The notes under the pieces: generated by a model
Database searches by the model: none
What the model saw: only the letters and a program-made list of their open reading frames with translations
What the model was told of the DNA's origin: nothing
Shown here: positions 45,820-57,345 of the stretch, piece by piece
Numbering within the stretch: position 1 is the first letter of the stretch
Layout of the letters: each line of letters opens with the position of its first letter
Source of the DNA: Meconema thalassinum
Taxonomy: Eukaryota > Arthropoda > Insecta > Orthoptera > Tettigoniidae
NCBI GenBank assembly: GCA_946902985.2
Contig: OX336388.2
Coordinates: 366,221,387-366,285,386, forward strand
Direction of reading: 5' to 3'
Length of the DNA: 64,000 nucleotides
Position numbers and translations under genes: made by a program

Positions 45820-45910
45820 TAGATATCTAGGCACACCTGGGAATCAAACCTGGACCTCCACGGTAAAGAACATGAATTCCAATCACTACGCTACTTTGCG
45901 TAAATGAGCT
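45820..45910 (-). repeat. tRNA-like SINE fragment
   Basis: Minus strand GGTTTGATTCCCAGG resembles a B box, with an A-box-like TACGCAAAGTAGCG upstream. It is too degenerate for a tRNA gene. The stretch before it (45661-45820) has (GTT)n and a GT-rich run. Confidence 0.4.
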
Positions 45911-45962
45911 TAGTGTAATATATAAGGGATCGTCAGCTACTGGACATGTAGATGTTTCTGGC

Positions 45963-46198
45963 AGGCTGCGTGGCTCAGCGGTATCGTCCTCGCTTCCTGA
46001 GTCCAAGATTGCAGGGTCGAATCCTGGCGCAGTCAGCTGCCATTGCAGGGTGCGCAAATGCGAGGGAATCGTGTCATTAGATTTAAGTTAAAGATCCCTT
46101 TCGGGGCAAAATTCTGGCACCCCGGCGTCTCTAAAAGCAGTTGTTAAAAGGACGTAAAACCAATAACATTATTATTATTATTATTATTATTGTCGATG
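45963..46198 (+). repeat. tRNA-derived SINE, family C, with (ATT)n tail
   Basis: The A box TGGCTCAGCGGTA (about 45971) and B box GGGTCGAATCC (about 46014) lie 30-40 bases apart, followed by a unique body and an ATT microsatellite. No tRNA fold or CCA end is evident. Confidence 0.6.
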
Positions 46199-46560
46199 AA
46201 GCCTCCGTGGCTTAGGCGGCAGGACGCCGGCCTCTCACCGCTGGCTCCGTGGTTCAAATCCCGGTCGCTCCATGTGAGATCTGTGCTGGACAGAACGGAG
46301 GCAGACAGGTTTTTCTCCGGGTACTCCGGTTTTCCCTGTCAAAATTTCATTCCAGCAACACTCTCCACTATCATTTCATTTCATCTGTCATTCATTTAAT
46401 CATTGCCCCAGAGGAGTGCGTCAGGCCTCGGCAGCCGGCACAGTTCATATCCTCGCCGCTAGATGTGGGCTTCATTCATCTCATTCCTGACCCGGTCGGA
46501 GACTGGAAGCATGCTGTGGATTTTCATTTCATTGTCGATGATTCCGACCTGTAGCTGTAA
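46199..46560 (+). repeat. tRNA-derived SINE, family A
   Basis: A box TGGCTTAGGCGGC and B box GGTTCAAATCC (about 46251), then a body with CTCCGGGTACTCCGGTTTTC and a tail with GACCCGGTCGGAGACTGGAA. A second copy at 62089-62370 is nearly identical over its length. Confidence 0.8.
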
Positions 46561-46851
46561 TTGTATTTAGGGTTGTAATTCTGTCTTCAGCATCGTACAG
46601 TAAACAAAGGGTTAATGAGGGAGTGAGCCTGGTGGGTATGCTTTCATTCGTATATCTCTATAAATAAAGTAAGCTATCTGATTGAACATTTTGAACTTTG
46701 CAGAAATGTTCTTAGGTAGATTTCATTAGAAAGCTAACTATAACAACGGGTACCATGTTTCGACTTCCGGAAAATTTCGACATATCTTCGCGTTTCACAT
46801 CCCCCAGACCCCAAAACCACCGTCAGTTCAAAAGTTTATATATAATTTATG

Positions 46852-46883
<32 letters not shown>

Positions 46884-47460
46884 TCAGTTTCTTGTGGACA
46901 CGATAACTGCCGTAATTTTGCACCAATCACTTTGAATTTTTTACCAAATATTTATACCTATAAAATCTCTGTCGAGTTCGTTACTGGGCTAAATCGGTCG
47001 AAGGGGGTGAAAATGGGGGCTTTTTTTTTCGAAAAAGTGAAATATTGCTATAATTCTCATAATATGCGAAATATCGAATCTGTTCAAAGTTCATACTATG
47101 TGTCGGATAAAGCCCAAAAATTTATGTTTGAAGAGTTTTTTTATAGCACCAACCATTGACCAAAGGGGTGGGAAAAATTGTTTTTTTCGGGAATCATTAA
47201 TCATATCTCTCTTAATAGGCACAATATCAAAACCGTACAAAATGGACAATATTCCCCTAATAATTACCTAAAACCTTTGTCTGAAATAATTTTTGATATG
47301 ACCTATCATTCCGCCAAGGGATGAGAATTTTTTTTTCGGAATTACAAGAAAATGCCAAGAGCTATCAGCGGTTGCCATGGCAACACTACTAAATTGATGA
47401 GTGATGAGTAATCAGACGTCGCCATGACAACGCACTTGCACGAGATTAGATTCAGATTTC
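46561..47460. repeat. Unrecognised DNA with (AT)n and degenerate ~155-bp repeats
   Basis: There is a (TA)n run at about 46848-46876. Similar modules starting (A)AAGGGGTGRRAA followed by a T run lie at about 46998, 47162 and 47317. A 134-codon frame over this region is AT-driven and not a gene. Confidence 0.5.
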
Positions 47461-47477
47461 CTTCTGACTAAGTGTGA

Positions 47478-47872
47478 AGCGGCTTCGGTGACGTAACTGG
47501 TAGCATGCTGAACTTCTATGCCCAAGGTCGCGGGTTCAAAGCCGGCCAAAGTCGTTGGATTTTCTAAGAGCGCTAAAAATCCCTCAGTATGTTTTCCTTT
47601 GGAGGGGAAGTTCCAACGTTCGTTTCGAGTTGCTGGTTGCGGTGGCATCTAGTAGCCATGTTCACAGCTAGGTGTCGTTGACGGTAGTATCTGGCAGCAA
47701 CATTAGGAACTACTGCTTGAGATTGACCGTCTGCAGTCCTTACCTGAATTACAGACTAATACAGCCATCACAATTCACACCGTTTATCAGACAGATTTCA
47801 CACTCACCCTAAGTACACGGGGTTACATGACCGCGTTGCCGCAGCCCCTAAACTGAGGAACCAACCAAAATC
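47478..47872 (+). repeat. tRNA-derived SINE, family B
   Basis: Head GGCTTCGGTGACGTAACTGG, with the B box GGGTTCAAAGCC at about 47532. The tail, containing ACAGCCATCACAATTCACACC and CGCAGCCCCTAAACTGAGGA, recurs at 49430-49540. Confidence 0.7.
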
Positions 47873-48700
47873 ACTTCGGGAGATATAATTTTGCGTGAAG
47901 AAGTAACAGACCGTTACATAGTTACACATCAGTGTCGAAACCTTGCTTAAGGACAGTGTGACCACAAGTATAAATATGGACTCCAAATGACAAGAAGGTT
48001 ACCGTAATCATAAGACAATAAAGTGTTTAAAATATGCATAAAATGACGAAAAACAAAGTTAATTCATCTCCAATTATAATATATTTCTCGCAATAAATGA
48101 GGTCTGATCCTTCTACGAAAACCTGTATATTCCGCCTATTTTCGCCTATCCCCAAGTTTGTCCGGTGAAATCTACCTCCGCCTTCCGGCGTGCCGAGAGG
48201 ACTTTTTATATTTTGGATGAGTTCATTAATGATAAAATATACCCTCTGTTTGAATTTTGTCTGTATTTTGGCGTCAAACGTACCGGAATGAATGGCATGA
48301 AAATATTGGTATCTTCACATAGTATAAAAAGAAATCCCCGATTCTTGAATATAACGGGTAAACTCGAGAACCACTGGACGGACATTGATGCGGTTTTCAC
48401 CATTCTGTAAAGGATTTCTCGAGGAAAGTTTCTGTAGAGGAAAAATATTTATGTCCAAAGGAAGCCGAGCAGTAACGATTTGAGTATATCGAGCCGAAGA
48501 AAAACCTGCCATTCATGCGCCTTCTAAGATTACGCTGGGTAAAACGTAAAAAATATCTATACCTAGGTATACTATGAGTATAAGAATTGTTCACCATGAA
48601 ACTTTCTACAAAAAAGTCCGGGACAGCATATCTCTATCTTTAATACATCGACCACTATAAGTGATTTTACGTTTTCAACTTATCCAACAAACTCCATTCA
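47873..48700. other. Unrecognised intergenic DNA
   Basis: Short frames of up to 81 codons overlap on both strands and lack supporting signals. I see no gene or clear repeat. Confidence 0.5.
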
Positions 48701-48701
48701 G

Positions 48702-49190
48702 GCGGCTTCGGTGGCGTAGTTGGTAACATGCTGAGCTTCCATGCCCAAGATAGCGGGTTCAAACCCGGCCGAAGCCGTCGGATTTTTTAAGACCGTTAAA
48801 ACTCCCTCAGTATGCCTTCCTTCGGAGGGGAAGTAAAGCCGGCGGTCCCATGTCATAGATTCCTGGCCGTGGTAAGTGATTTTTGAATGGCAGCAAAAAT
48901 ACGTCACGCATGTCATGCGATGTTGGCATGTCAAAGAACCCATTTGAATTCAGTAGACCGTGTTGATAATGGAAAAATTAATCTCGGGAGTTTCCGCCAA
49001 CACGAAGTTCCTCATTTCTCTAGTAGAAAGCGCTATAGTGTTCAAGGAAATTAGATATCTAACCTCCTTGACTTTCATAGTGATTCAAGGAACAACGAAA
49101 TTTGACATGCAAGCTACCCTCTGGGTGTCAAATTACAAAGCTTACACCCGGCATCCGAGGCCATACGATATTATTATTATTATGGAATGT
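48702..49190 (+). repeat. tRNA-derived SINE, family B variant, with (ATT)n tail
   Basis: Head GGCTTCGGTGGCGTAGTTGG, B box GGGTTCAAACCCGGCC (about 48754). The body part 48835-49190 returns in reverse orientation at 52930-53285. Confidence 0.75.
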
Positions 49191-49296
49191 TAAAGAACCT
49201 TCCACTAATTACACATGTGTGAAGCTAAATTGTATTGGTTAGGAATGTAAGCAACGCTCTTAGGATTCTACGATCATTGCCAAGATACGACTACGG

Positions 49297-49545
49297 TGGC
49301 GTCTAGTAGCTAAGTTCTGAACTAGGACTAGTAGTCGTTGACGGTAGCGTTTGGCGGCAAAAGTAGGAAATATTTGAAAAATTCAAAGTTGCAGTCCTTC
49401 GTTGAATTAAAAAACAGATACACACACTAATACAGCCATCACAATTAACACCGGTTATCAGACAGATTCTACACACACCCAAAGTACACGGGGCTACATG
49501 ACCGCGTTGTCGCAGCCCCTAAACTGAGGAACCAACCAACCAAAC
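49297..49545 (+). repeat. 5'-truncated family B SINE
   Basis: It matches 47640-47872, including CTAGTAGC, GTCGTTGACGGTAG and the ACAGCCATCACAATT...CAGCCCCTAAACTGAGGAAC tail. Confidence 0.7.
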
Positions 49546-49817
49546 TCCATTCAATGGACATTTAAATTAGCCTACTGGCTTTGGACTGAGTTTACGAGCT
49601 GGCGAGCGAGCCTATCATTCCAGCTTGACCAGCATTTAAGTGTCGAGTCGTGTCGAGTTAAGACTACAGAGAAGAGTACCGGTATATGTGTTTGGAGTTA
49701 CGGTGTTCACCTCGGATTTTCTGAATTGTGTCTGGGACCTACCGTCCGTGCACCTTTAAAGCTTACGCTGGGTCCGTTTAAGATACCGAGCGTAGCCAGG
49801 GTGGGTTGTTAGTTTAA
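49546..49817. other. Unrecognised spacer
   Basis: No gene or clear repeat is visible. Confidence 0.4.
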
Positions 49818-50520
49818 GTAATGTTGTTGTTGTTGTTTGAGTCTTCAGTCTTTTGACTGGTTTGATGCTGCTCTCCATGCCTCCCTGTCCTGAGCTAATC
49901 GTTTCATTTCTACTTAGCTACCACACCCTACTTCCGAGGCAATCTGTTTAACATATTCTAACCTTGGTCTACCCCTACAGTTCTTGTCCTCAGCCCTTCC
50001 TTCCATAACTAAGCTTGCTATTCATGGGTGTCTTAGTATGTGTCCTACCAACCTATCTCTTCTCTTCATTAGCAGTCGCCAGAAACATCTCTCCTCTCCC
50101 ACTAGTCTCAATACCTCATCGTTTGTAACTCTATCTACCCGTCTGATCTTCATCATTCTCCTGTAACACCACATTTCAAACGCTTCAATTCTCTTCTTTT
50201 CTGCTGCACCAATAGTCCAAGTTTCACTTCCATAGAGTGCCACGCTCCAGACAAAGGCCTTCAAAAATGACTTCCTAACAACTAAATATATATTAGATGT
50301 CAACAGATTCCTTTTCTGTAGAAATGCTTTCCTTGCCTGAGCTAACCTACTCTTTATATCCCCTTTGTTTCGTCCATCACTGGTTATTTTGCTTCCTAAG
50401 TAACAGAATTCTCCTACTTCGTTTAGCTTTTCACCTGTCAATTTGATGTCCATAGAGGTTTCTGATTTATTTCGGCTGCATTCCAATATCGTTGTTTTAC
50501 ATTTATTAATTTTCATTTCA
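49818..50520 (-). mobile_element. 5'-truncated LINE, reverse-transcriptase C-terminus
   Basis: On the minus strand the frame starts in the RT palm-to-thumb region (KINKCKTTILECSR) and contains FCYLGSKITSD, WSVALYGSETW and EMWCYRRMMKI, typical of insect non-LTR RTs of RTE-like or related clades. A TGA interrupts it at about 50022. The same frame then continues as SLVMEGRAEDKNCRGRPRLE to a stop, and the element ends in a (CAA)n tail near 49818. The catalytic core is missing, so it is inactive. Confidence 0.85.
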
Positions 50521-51084
50521 AGTAATAAACACCCCTAAAATAAAACAATGCTACAAATTATGTATGTAACACAGATGGAGCAGTGGGTTAACAGAAAGCC
50601 TAAAATCTAGCAGTAAGGCGATTACACGATCTCCATCGTTCTTTTGACATCACAATGCCAGGGGGGAGAAAGGTTTTCTGACCCACTTGCAGAACTGAGA
50701 ATATCGCGAGGCGATGTTCGGACATGGATGTCACAACACAAATCTAATGCATGGAAAGTACCTCATGGGAGCCTGTATCAAGTTGTAACATGCATCTAAC
50801 AATCACTTCACACTGATATGGAGTGAGGAAATTTAATGTTGGCATGGGTCAGCGGTAAAGGTTATTGTTGTAGCTTACCTTAGGGGCTGCGACATCGTGG
50901 GCATGCAGTCTCGCATTATTTTTGCTACCAGATTATTGTTTTGAACGATATCTATCATAACATTATGCGTCATTTTAACAGAATCTACATGAAATTACGA
51001 TTTATCTAATTTTTATTACAATATTTTGCACCAAGCAGGAGTTGGGAAATTTGATTGTATAATTCAAAAGGCCCAAAGCCAGCT
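50521..51084. other. Unrecognised intergenic DNA
   Basis: No supported gene. Around 50880 a TAGGGGCTGCGACATCG segment resembles in reverse the tail of SINE family B. Confidence 0.4.
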
Positions 51085-51716
51085 CATATGAGTCGTCCAG
51101 TTGCAAAACTCGTTTAATCCACTTGAGAATTTATTAATTTTTATTTTATTTTACTTTTTTTTGTTTAATTTAATTTAATTTAATTTTGCTTTTGGATTTT
51201 GTTCTATTTTAAATTGTTTTGTTTAATTTTTGTATTGTTTTTTGTTTTGTTTTTATTTTATTTTGTTTTTGTTTTTATTTCGTATTGTTTATTTTGTTAT
51301 ATTATATTTTGCTTTTATTTTGAATTTGTTTTGTATATTTTTATTTTGTTTTGTTTTATTTTGATTTTCCAGAAAACAAACATAAAACAAAAAACACGAA
51401 GCAAAAATCAAAATTCCAAAACAAAAGCAAAAGCAAAAAACAAATAACAAGGCACACAAATCAAAAAGCAAAATAAAATAAAAAGCAAAAGCAGAAAACA
51501 TACACAAAACCAAAACCAAGAAAGACAAGCAAAAAGTAAAATTCAAAAGCAAAAGCACAAAGCAAACACAAAACCAAAACCAAAAAACACAAAGCAAAAA
51601 GAAGAAAACAACAAACACAAAAGATACGCGAGGCAAAGTCCAGAGAAACGTTTCTCATGAAAATGATTCTTATTCACAAGTCGATTAAACGAGTTTTGGA
51701 ACTCGACGACTCATAT
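51085..51716. mobile_element. Foldback element with ~45-bp inverted ends
   Basis: The left end 51086-51130 (ATATGAGTCGTC...AAAACTCGTTTAATC) is the reverse complement of 51672-51716, with about four mismatches. The interior is low-complexity: TTTTATTTTG-rich on the left, AAAACAAAAGC-rich on the right, so the two halves also pair loosely. It encodes no protein, and frames within it are compositional. Confidence 0.75.
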
Positions 51717-51929
51717 AGAAAAATATGTATAATTTACGTGCTGGTTGATAGTTATTTCTCTTATCAATTATTTATTTTATATGAATTGCAGCCAATGGTC
51801 ATAGTAGGGTAATTTAATTGACCACCCCTGGGCTGCCAGCAAGTTCGATTTCAAGTAGCTCTAACTTTGGTACCTGATACGGCGAATGTTGGAACTTGAT
51901 AGAGTGTTTCTAACCAGCAAAATAAAATG
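51717..51929. other. Unrecognised spacer
   Basis: Nothing recognised. Confidence 0.4.
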
Positions 51930-52235
51930 GAAAGCCAACACCGTACAGGCCATGGAGGCCCTGGGAGTAGTGGAAGGTAGAGGCTTCCACTCTTTGTGAC
52001 ATCGGCACTACATGTGATGGTGTTGACAGCTCCATGCCCGGCCGTCTTTGCTCCCAGGAATTTCCCTGGTACTCATTCTGGTGTAGGCTGAGTGAACCCC
52101 AGGGCTATTTGCGTTTCCAAAAGTGGTAGTTTTGTTTCTAAAATCCACTACCTTGGTGGGGATCGAACCTACTCACTTTCAGTTAGAAGCTCAGCGCCTC
52201 TACCGACTGCACCACGCAGTACCCAACCAGCCAAG
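51930..52235 (-). repeat. tRNA-derived SINE, family D
   Basis: On the minus strand the A box TGGTGCAGTCGG (about 52213) and B box AGGTTCGATCCCC (about 52165) are followed by a body reaching TACAGGCCATGGAGG-like sequence near 51940. Confidence 0.6.
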
Positions 52236-52255
52236 TATAACCTACAAATTTGGCT

Positions 52256-52442
52256 ACTCACCACCAATTTTAGTGGGAGGTTCCTTTACATGACCTTGGC
52301 CCACCGGCTTTACTTCCCTCCGAAGGAAGGTAGACTGAAGGATTTAAACGCTATTAAAAATCCAACGACTTCGGACGGGTTTGAACCCGTGATCTTGTGC
52401 ATAGCAGTTTAGCATGTTACTGACTACGCCACCGAAGTCACC
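52256..52442 (-). repeat. Family B SINE head, reverse orientation
   Basis: Minus strand GACTTCGGTGGCGTAGTCAG, with a B-box-like GGGTTCAAACCCGTCC about 50 bases on and the CTTCCTTCGGAGGGAAGTAAA body motif shared with 48820-48840. Confidence 0.65.
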
Positions 52443-52929
52443 TTATCAGCTATTTGATATCCGTATTTATGTTTGGCAGACCAAGTGGTTTTACTTTCAG
52501 TAACTAAATCCAAGCAAAAATTTAAAAAATACGAAATTGCACGGGTGTTGGCCAAACAAGGTCCGGCCGTCTAGCCATAACTAAGTTAATTCCTGTCACC
52601 AATCTCCTGAACGCTATTTACTGTTACCCTTACCACGCAAACCCGTTAACGCGGGGTACGTATTACTAGTTCGTATGGTCCCGGCTTTGACTTGTTAGGG
52701 TGATCGCGCATGCTTTAACGAGTGGAGAACTAACTTCGCTTGTATTTGTTGCCATGGTAACTAGGTGTCGGAAATTTTTCGACTTAAAGCTGTCCCCACT
52801 AATCGCATATTAACCCCCACCCTCAAGCATATCCATGGTAAAACTGTGCAGTTTCCGTGACGCACTCATTCATTGCTTGAGATACTGCACGGTTCTTATT
52901 AGAAACAGTCAGGCAGATTTGTTGTTTGT
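52443..52929. other. Unrecognised intergenic DNA
   Basis: No gene or clear repeat. Confidence 0.4.
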
Positions 52930-53285
52930 CAATTTATTGAAAATAATAATAATAATATCGTATGACCTCGGGTGCCGGGTGCAAGCTTTGTTATTTGACA
53001 CCCATAGGATAGCTTGCATGTCGAATTCCGTTGTTCCTTGAAGCACTATGAAAGTCAAGGGGGTTAGATATCAAAGCCCCCTGAACACTATAGCGCTTTC
53101 TAGTAGAGAAATGAGGAACTATGTGTTGGCGGAAAATCCCAAGATTAATTTTGCTATTACGATCACGGCCTTCTGAATTCAAATGGGCTCTTTTTACATG
53201 CCAACATCGTATGACATGCATATCGTGATTTTTGCCGTCTTTCAAAAATCACTTACCACGGCCAGGAGCGAACCTGCATACTTGG
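52930..53285 (-). repeat. Family B variant SINE body, reverse copy
   Basis: Reverse complement of 48835-49190, about 80% alike by eye, including the (ATT)n tail edge and TGTTGGCATGT. The tRNA-like head is absent. Confidence 0.75.
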
Positions 53286-53480
53286 GGTTAGTAGACCGAC
53301 ACGATGATTTATTTATTGATGACCCATGACGATAAATATTTCCATTAAGAGGAGTGAAGACTCGACTTAAAACTGGAGGTAGGGGCTGAGTGCCTGTGAC
53401 GTCTTCATCATCATTACGTGCAGGTCACCCACGGGCGTCATCTAGAACGACCTGCACGAGGCCTCCCAGGAGGCTACATG
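53286..53480. repeat. Dispersed-repeat fragment, family F
   Basis: GTGCAGGTCACCCACGGGCG (about 53420) resembles the sequence at 63940-64000 (GCAGGTC...GACGCCCGTGGGCGACCTGC). Confidence 0.4.
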
Positions 53481-53875
53481 ACAGTTTATTATGGTGTTTG
53501 AAGACATTTTCAGTGTTGCTTTAGTAAACGAAATGTAATGCTTTTCAGTCGGTGAATTCGATTGTATGGGTTATGGGTTATGATCGCTTGACGATCGAAA
53601 CTGGTCATCCAAGGGTGTTCATTAATCTCATGTGTTTTGTTTCCAGGATTAGGGAATAACCCATCACAATTGAGTACAATCGTGTTGACTGACTAAAAAA
53701 CATCAAATTTCGTTGCCATTTTATAATAAAAATAATAATAATAATAATAATAATAATAATTTCATTGGTGATCTCATCTGCAAGAGTGATTCCAATGCCG
53801 TTGGTAGCGGCTTACGAGGCGCTGCAAATGAAAGACTTGATTGCCAGAATACAGAAACCAGTGATACTGAATATA
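53481..53875. other. Intergenic DNA with an (AAT)n microsatellite
   Basis: The AAT run lies at about 53727-53760. The Asn-rich frame over it is repeat-derived. Confidence 0.5.
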
Positions 53876-53877
53876 TA

Positions 53878-54616
53878 AGGTGCGTTCAAAAGGTAACGAG
53901 CCGGAGGCTGGAATGCGCCATCCGGTGACGACATCGGCTAATCGTGGCGTGTGTACAAAGCGAGCAGCAGCATGCATTAATCGTCCAACGCTGCCAGTCG
54001 CATTGCAAACAGTGACATGGAGGCGTCAAACGAAGACCGAAGAGGTGTTGTTCGGTTTCTGACTTCGGAAGGAGTAGGGTGAACGGACATCCATCGCCGA
54101 ATATCACAAGTTTACGGCGAACACTGCATACCTTGCAAGCGCTTCAGGGAAGGACGGGTGTCGTTAGCCGATGATGCCCAGCGTTACTCGCAAACCTTGA
54201 CCACCCTTCTCCAAGTGATCAAAACAAAAGGACCGGGCAATCTCACCCGTGGAGTCATTTTCTCCACGACAATGCACGACCTCATACGGCTAACACAGCC
54301 GCGGCACTCCTGCAGAAATTCAAATGGGAGGTTCTCGGCCTTCCTCCATAGAGTCCAGACCTCTCTCCCTGTGATTACGCCATGTTTGGTCCCCTGAAAA
54401 GGGCTCTACGGGGCCAACGATTCACCTCGGATGCCGACGTCCAGCTGTACGTGCGGAACTGGTTCACATCGCAGCCCAGGGAATTTTATGAGACAGCCAT
54501 TCACCGTCTCGTGCCACAGTGGGACAAGTGCCTCAACAGCCAGAGCCAATACTTCTAACATACAGGTACTGGTTTCTGTAATTATGCCTCCGGATCGTTA
54601 CTATTTGAACGCACCT
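53878..54616 (+). mobile_element. Mariner-like transposon, deleted and inactive
   Basis: Ends AGGTGCGTTCAAA...GGTAACGAGCCGGAGG and CCTCCGGATCGTTACTATTTGAACGCACCT are inverted repeats of ~30 bases, flanked by TA on both sides. Inside, starting near 54017, are remnants of a transposase N-terminus (RRGVVRFLTSEGVG, stop, TDIHRRISQVYGEHC, KRFREGRVSLADDA). The catalytic end, in another frame, has FLHDNARPH and SPDLSPCDYAMFGPLKRALR, with a TAG in place of the Tyr of PPYSPDL. A large internal deletion removes the middle. This fits the Tc1/mariner superfamily D,D34D type. Confidence 0.88.
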
Positions 54617-54639
54617 TATATATCATATATTAGTAAATA

Positions 54640-54945
54640 AGCCCTGGCACTACAGCCCATGAGGGCCTAGGCCTACCAAGTGACCACTGCCAGCCATTTG
54701 ACGTGCAGATATTGGGTGACGCGTGGTCAGCGAATCGGGTCCCATCGCCCGTTAATCTGGGTTTTCGAGACCGGGGCGCAGCCTCACCGTCAGACAGCTA
54801 CTCAATTGTCCTCACGAGGCTGAGTGCACCCCGTTCCAGTCCTCATGTCAGTTTCTAAAATCCCTGACGGAGCCGGAAATCTAACCCGGGGCCTCCAGGT
54901 GAAGGCAGGCGCGCCACTCCAAATTCACGGGGCCGGCAATATGTC
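54640..54945 (-). repeat. Dispersed repeat, tRNA-like at its minus-strand start
   Basis: Minus strand CCGGCCCCGTGAATTTGGAG, with a degenerate B-box region (CCGGGTTAGATTTCC), then a GC-rich body. It resembles a SINE but boundaries are guesses. Confidence 0.4.
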
Positions 54946-55590
54946 ATATAGTTATTTTTATTACAGTAATGTTGACATGGTACTTGATTGTGAATTCCGT
55001 AACTTGTAGACTGAATTACGTCATATTTTTAGCCTACTTTCGATTTTTGCAAAAAATGGAAGTAGACTAATGAGATCACTACAGGGCCAAAAATGGTGTG
55101 TCTATCTGTGTGTCTGTGACTGTGACTGTGTGTGTATGTGTGTGTACTCTGCATATCTGTGTCCCCCCCCCCCCCCTATCAATTCGAACACGGTGAAACC
55201 TAATTGAACGAAATTTGATCTGATCTCTACCAAATTTTGCAACAACATACCTTTATGTGAGAAGAGTCCTTTGACCAAGCTACAAGGTCATCAGTCCAAA
55301 AATTTGCAAATAGCGGCCATTTATGTGTGCAAATCGTTTCCCGCTATCAATTCGAACATGGTGAAACCGAACAGAACGAAATTTCGTACAGAGGTAGCAC
55401 TAGCAAAGGACACCTCAGTGTCATGTTTCATATCGCCGCCATCTTGACGCAAACGTAATGGCTGCCACAAATAGTTATAACAATAACCAGGCATTTAGGA
55501 GAAAATAGGCTCTTTGTTCTTAACTGAACATCTTGTTGAGTTTCCGTTTTTACTGCCATCCAGCAGTGAAACGACAATCGAGTGGCCTGC
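54946..55590. repeat. Unrecognised DNA with C14 tract and a 166-bp duplication
   Basis: CTATCAATTCGAACACGGTG (55176) recurs as CTATCAATTCGAACATGGTG (55342). A homopolymer of 14 C precedes the first copy, and a TGTGTG-rich run lies before that. Confidence 0.6.
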
Positions 55591-55599
55591 CTGCGTCTG

Positions 55600-56065
55600 A
55601 CAAGGGAAGTATTAGCTAAGACAGGTCGAAACCTATCATGAAACTTTGTGGACGCCATCGTTGTACTATAAGAGGACAACATGCAGAAAATTAGCCGCCA
55701 GATTGAACTGCAAGGTTCCAAAATCATGTGGCGAATCTCTCATATAAATCAATGGGAAGTAGAGAGTACCGTACATGTTCGAACGGACAGTCCTGACGGC
55801 CCAAATCAAGGCCGGTGGGAAGCAGCCGCACGCTCCAGTTAGCGAATGCGCCCCACATCACTACTACTCAGAGTGCCACATGGATGTCCAGCTCTGCCTG
55901 CCGTCATGCATGCGTACCAGGATGCCAGGTACGATTTTGGAGCCTTTCAGTTCAATCTGGCGGATCATTTTCCGCTTGTTGTCCACTTATAGTAAAACGG
56001 TTGCGTCCACAAAGTTTCAAGACAGGTTTCGACTTGTCTTACCTGATACTTCCCTTGTGAGATAT
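55600..56065. repeat. Inverted repeat with ~130-base arms
   Basis: ACAAGGGAAGTATTAGCTAA through CCAAAATCATG (55600-55732) is the reverse complement of about 55920-56060 at roughly 80% identity. The ~190-base spacer is unique. Frames of 99 and 101 codons mirror each other and are not supported as genes. Confidence 0.65.
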
Positions 56066-56590
56066 AATTTTCTCTTGTAGGTGCCTAATGTGATTCAATA
56101 AGTCTTTGGTGAATCGACAACTTGCGTCTTATAACGACATGGTTTCTTCCCGTTCTTCAAGAATTTTATTTTATTGGCTGGGAATGAAATCTGTGTAGGA
56201 ATCCAAAGTCGGATACTATACCAATGGTCCAGTGAAGGAGGTAAATGTTTATAAGAAGCTTCGTGGAGAATCAGAATGATGTTCTGACGAAACTATAACC
56301 GAATTAGAGACCCAACTACATTGTATCATGAGCATCATGAATCTCCTGCCTTGCTGAACAATGACAAGTCTGCTATGTCTTCCCGCATGCCAACATGTAA
56401 ATCACATTAAAGACAAAATTATGTAGAGTGCATTGATCGATTTTCCGCATACTTTAAATATTTGGCAAGAGAAATGGAAAATATTTTAAGCCATCCATAA
56501 CGTAATAAAATTCCCAGCTAAATGATTCTTCACTAATGACAAATATAAAGGGAGCCCCATCTACTATTCTTGTGAAAGACAATTCAAAAA
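56066..56590. other. Unrecognised intergenic DNA
   Basis: No gene seen; LINE homology may begin upstream of 56600 in another frame. Confidence 0.4.
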
Positions 56591-56599
56591 TTTCCTGCA

Positions 56600-57345
56600 G
56601 TGAAGTACCTAGGGGAGTGGATTCCAGCAAACGAGAGTGAGACCTTAGCAATTGACACTAGATGCACGAAACTAGAAAGGGTCTACCTCTCCTGTAAGAG
56701 CATCTACACATCCCAGTGCCTCTCTAAGAACCTTAAACTTCTACATTACAACTCAGTAGTAAGACCTTCCTTTCTATATGCCTCTGAGTGTCTCCTGATG
56801 AACCGGAAAGGCCCACTGAGGAAAATAGAGCTCAAGGAATGGAAAATACTTAGAAGGATTTTAGGACCAATAAGGGAAGAGAGTGGTACTTACAGGATCA
56901 GGCACAACAATGAGCTCTATGATCATCAAGAAGATATCGTCACATCCATGAGAAAGAGACGATTAGCTTTCTACGGACATGTGACACGCATGGGTCCAGA
57001 TAGACTTACCAGCCAGATCTTCACCACGACAGGAAGAGGGAAAGCGTCCAAAAACAAATGGATCACCACAGTGAAGTCAGAGCTAGAGCAACTTGGAATT
57101 CCATCAAAAAACATACAGGATCGATCACAATTCCGACAGATGATTCAACATGGTGTCTTTCCAGGGTCTTTCACCAGCAGGAAGGGTACAGGGACTACCA
57201 GACCGAAGTGGACACAGGAAAGAAAGCAGACACACAGCCAGAAGATGAAAGCTGCCTGGGCTAAGGAGAAGCATAAATTACTTACAAGAAGTCAAAACGA
57301 GCCCCGTGGTCCTCAGTAGGCCCAAACGAAAATAAGAAGAAGAAA
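56600..57345 (+). mobile_element. LINE fragment, reverse-transcriptase C-terminus and 3' end
   Basis: 239 open codons with KYLGEWIPANE, VVRPSFLYASECLLM, EWKILRRILGP and RRLAFYGHVTRM, the usual order in the C-terminal third of non-LTR reverse transcriptases. It ends SQNEPRGPQ followed by a stop and an AAGAAGAAGAAA tail. The family differs from the LINE at 49818-50520. The catalytic YxDD region is missing. Confidence 0.8.

Noticed and set aside
46199..46270. Functional tRNA gene (A and B boxes present)
   Set aside because: The sequence continues into a SINE body, recurs at 62089, and lacks a clear acceptor stem or full cloverleaf.
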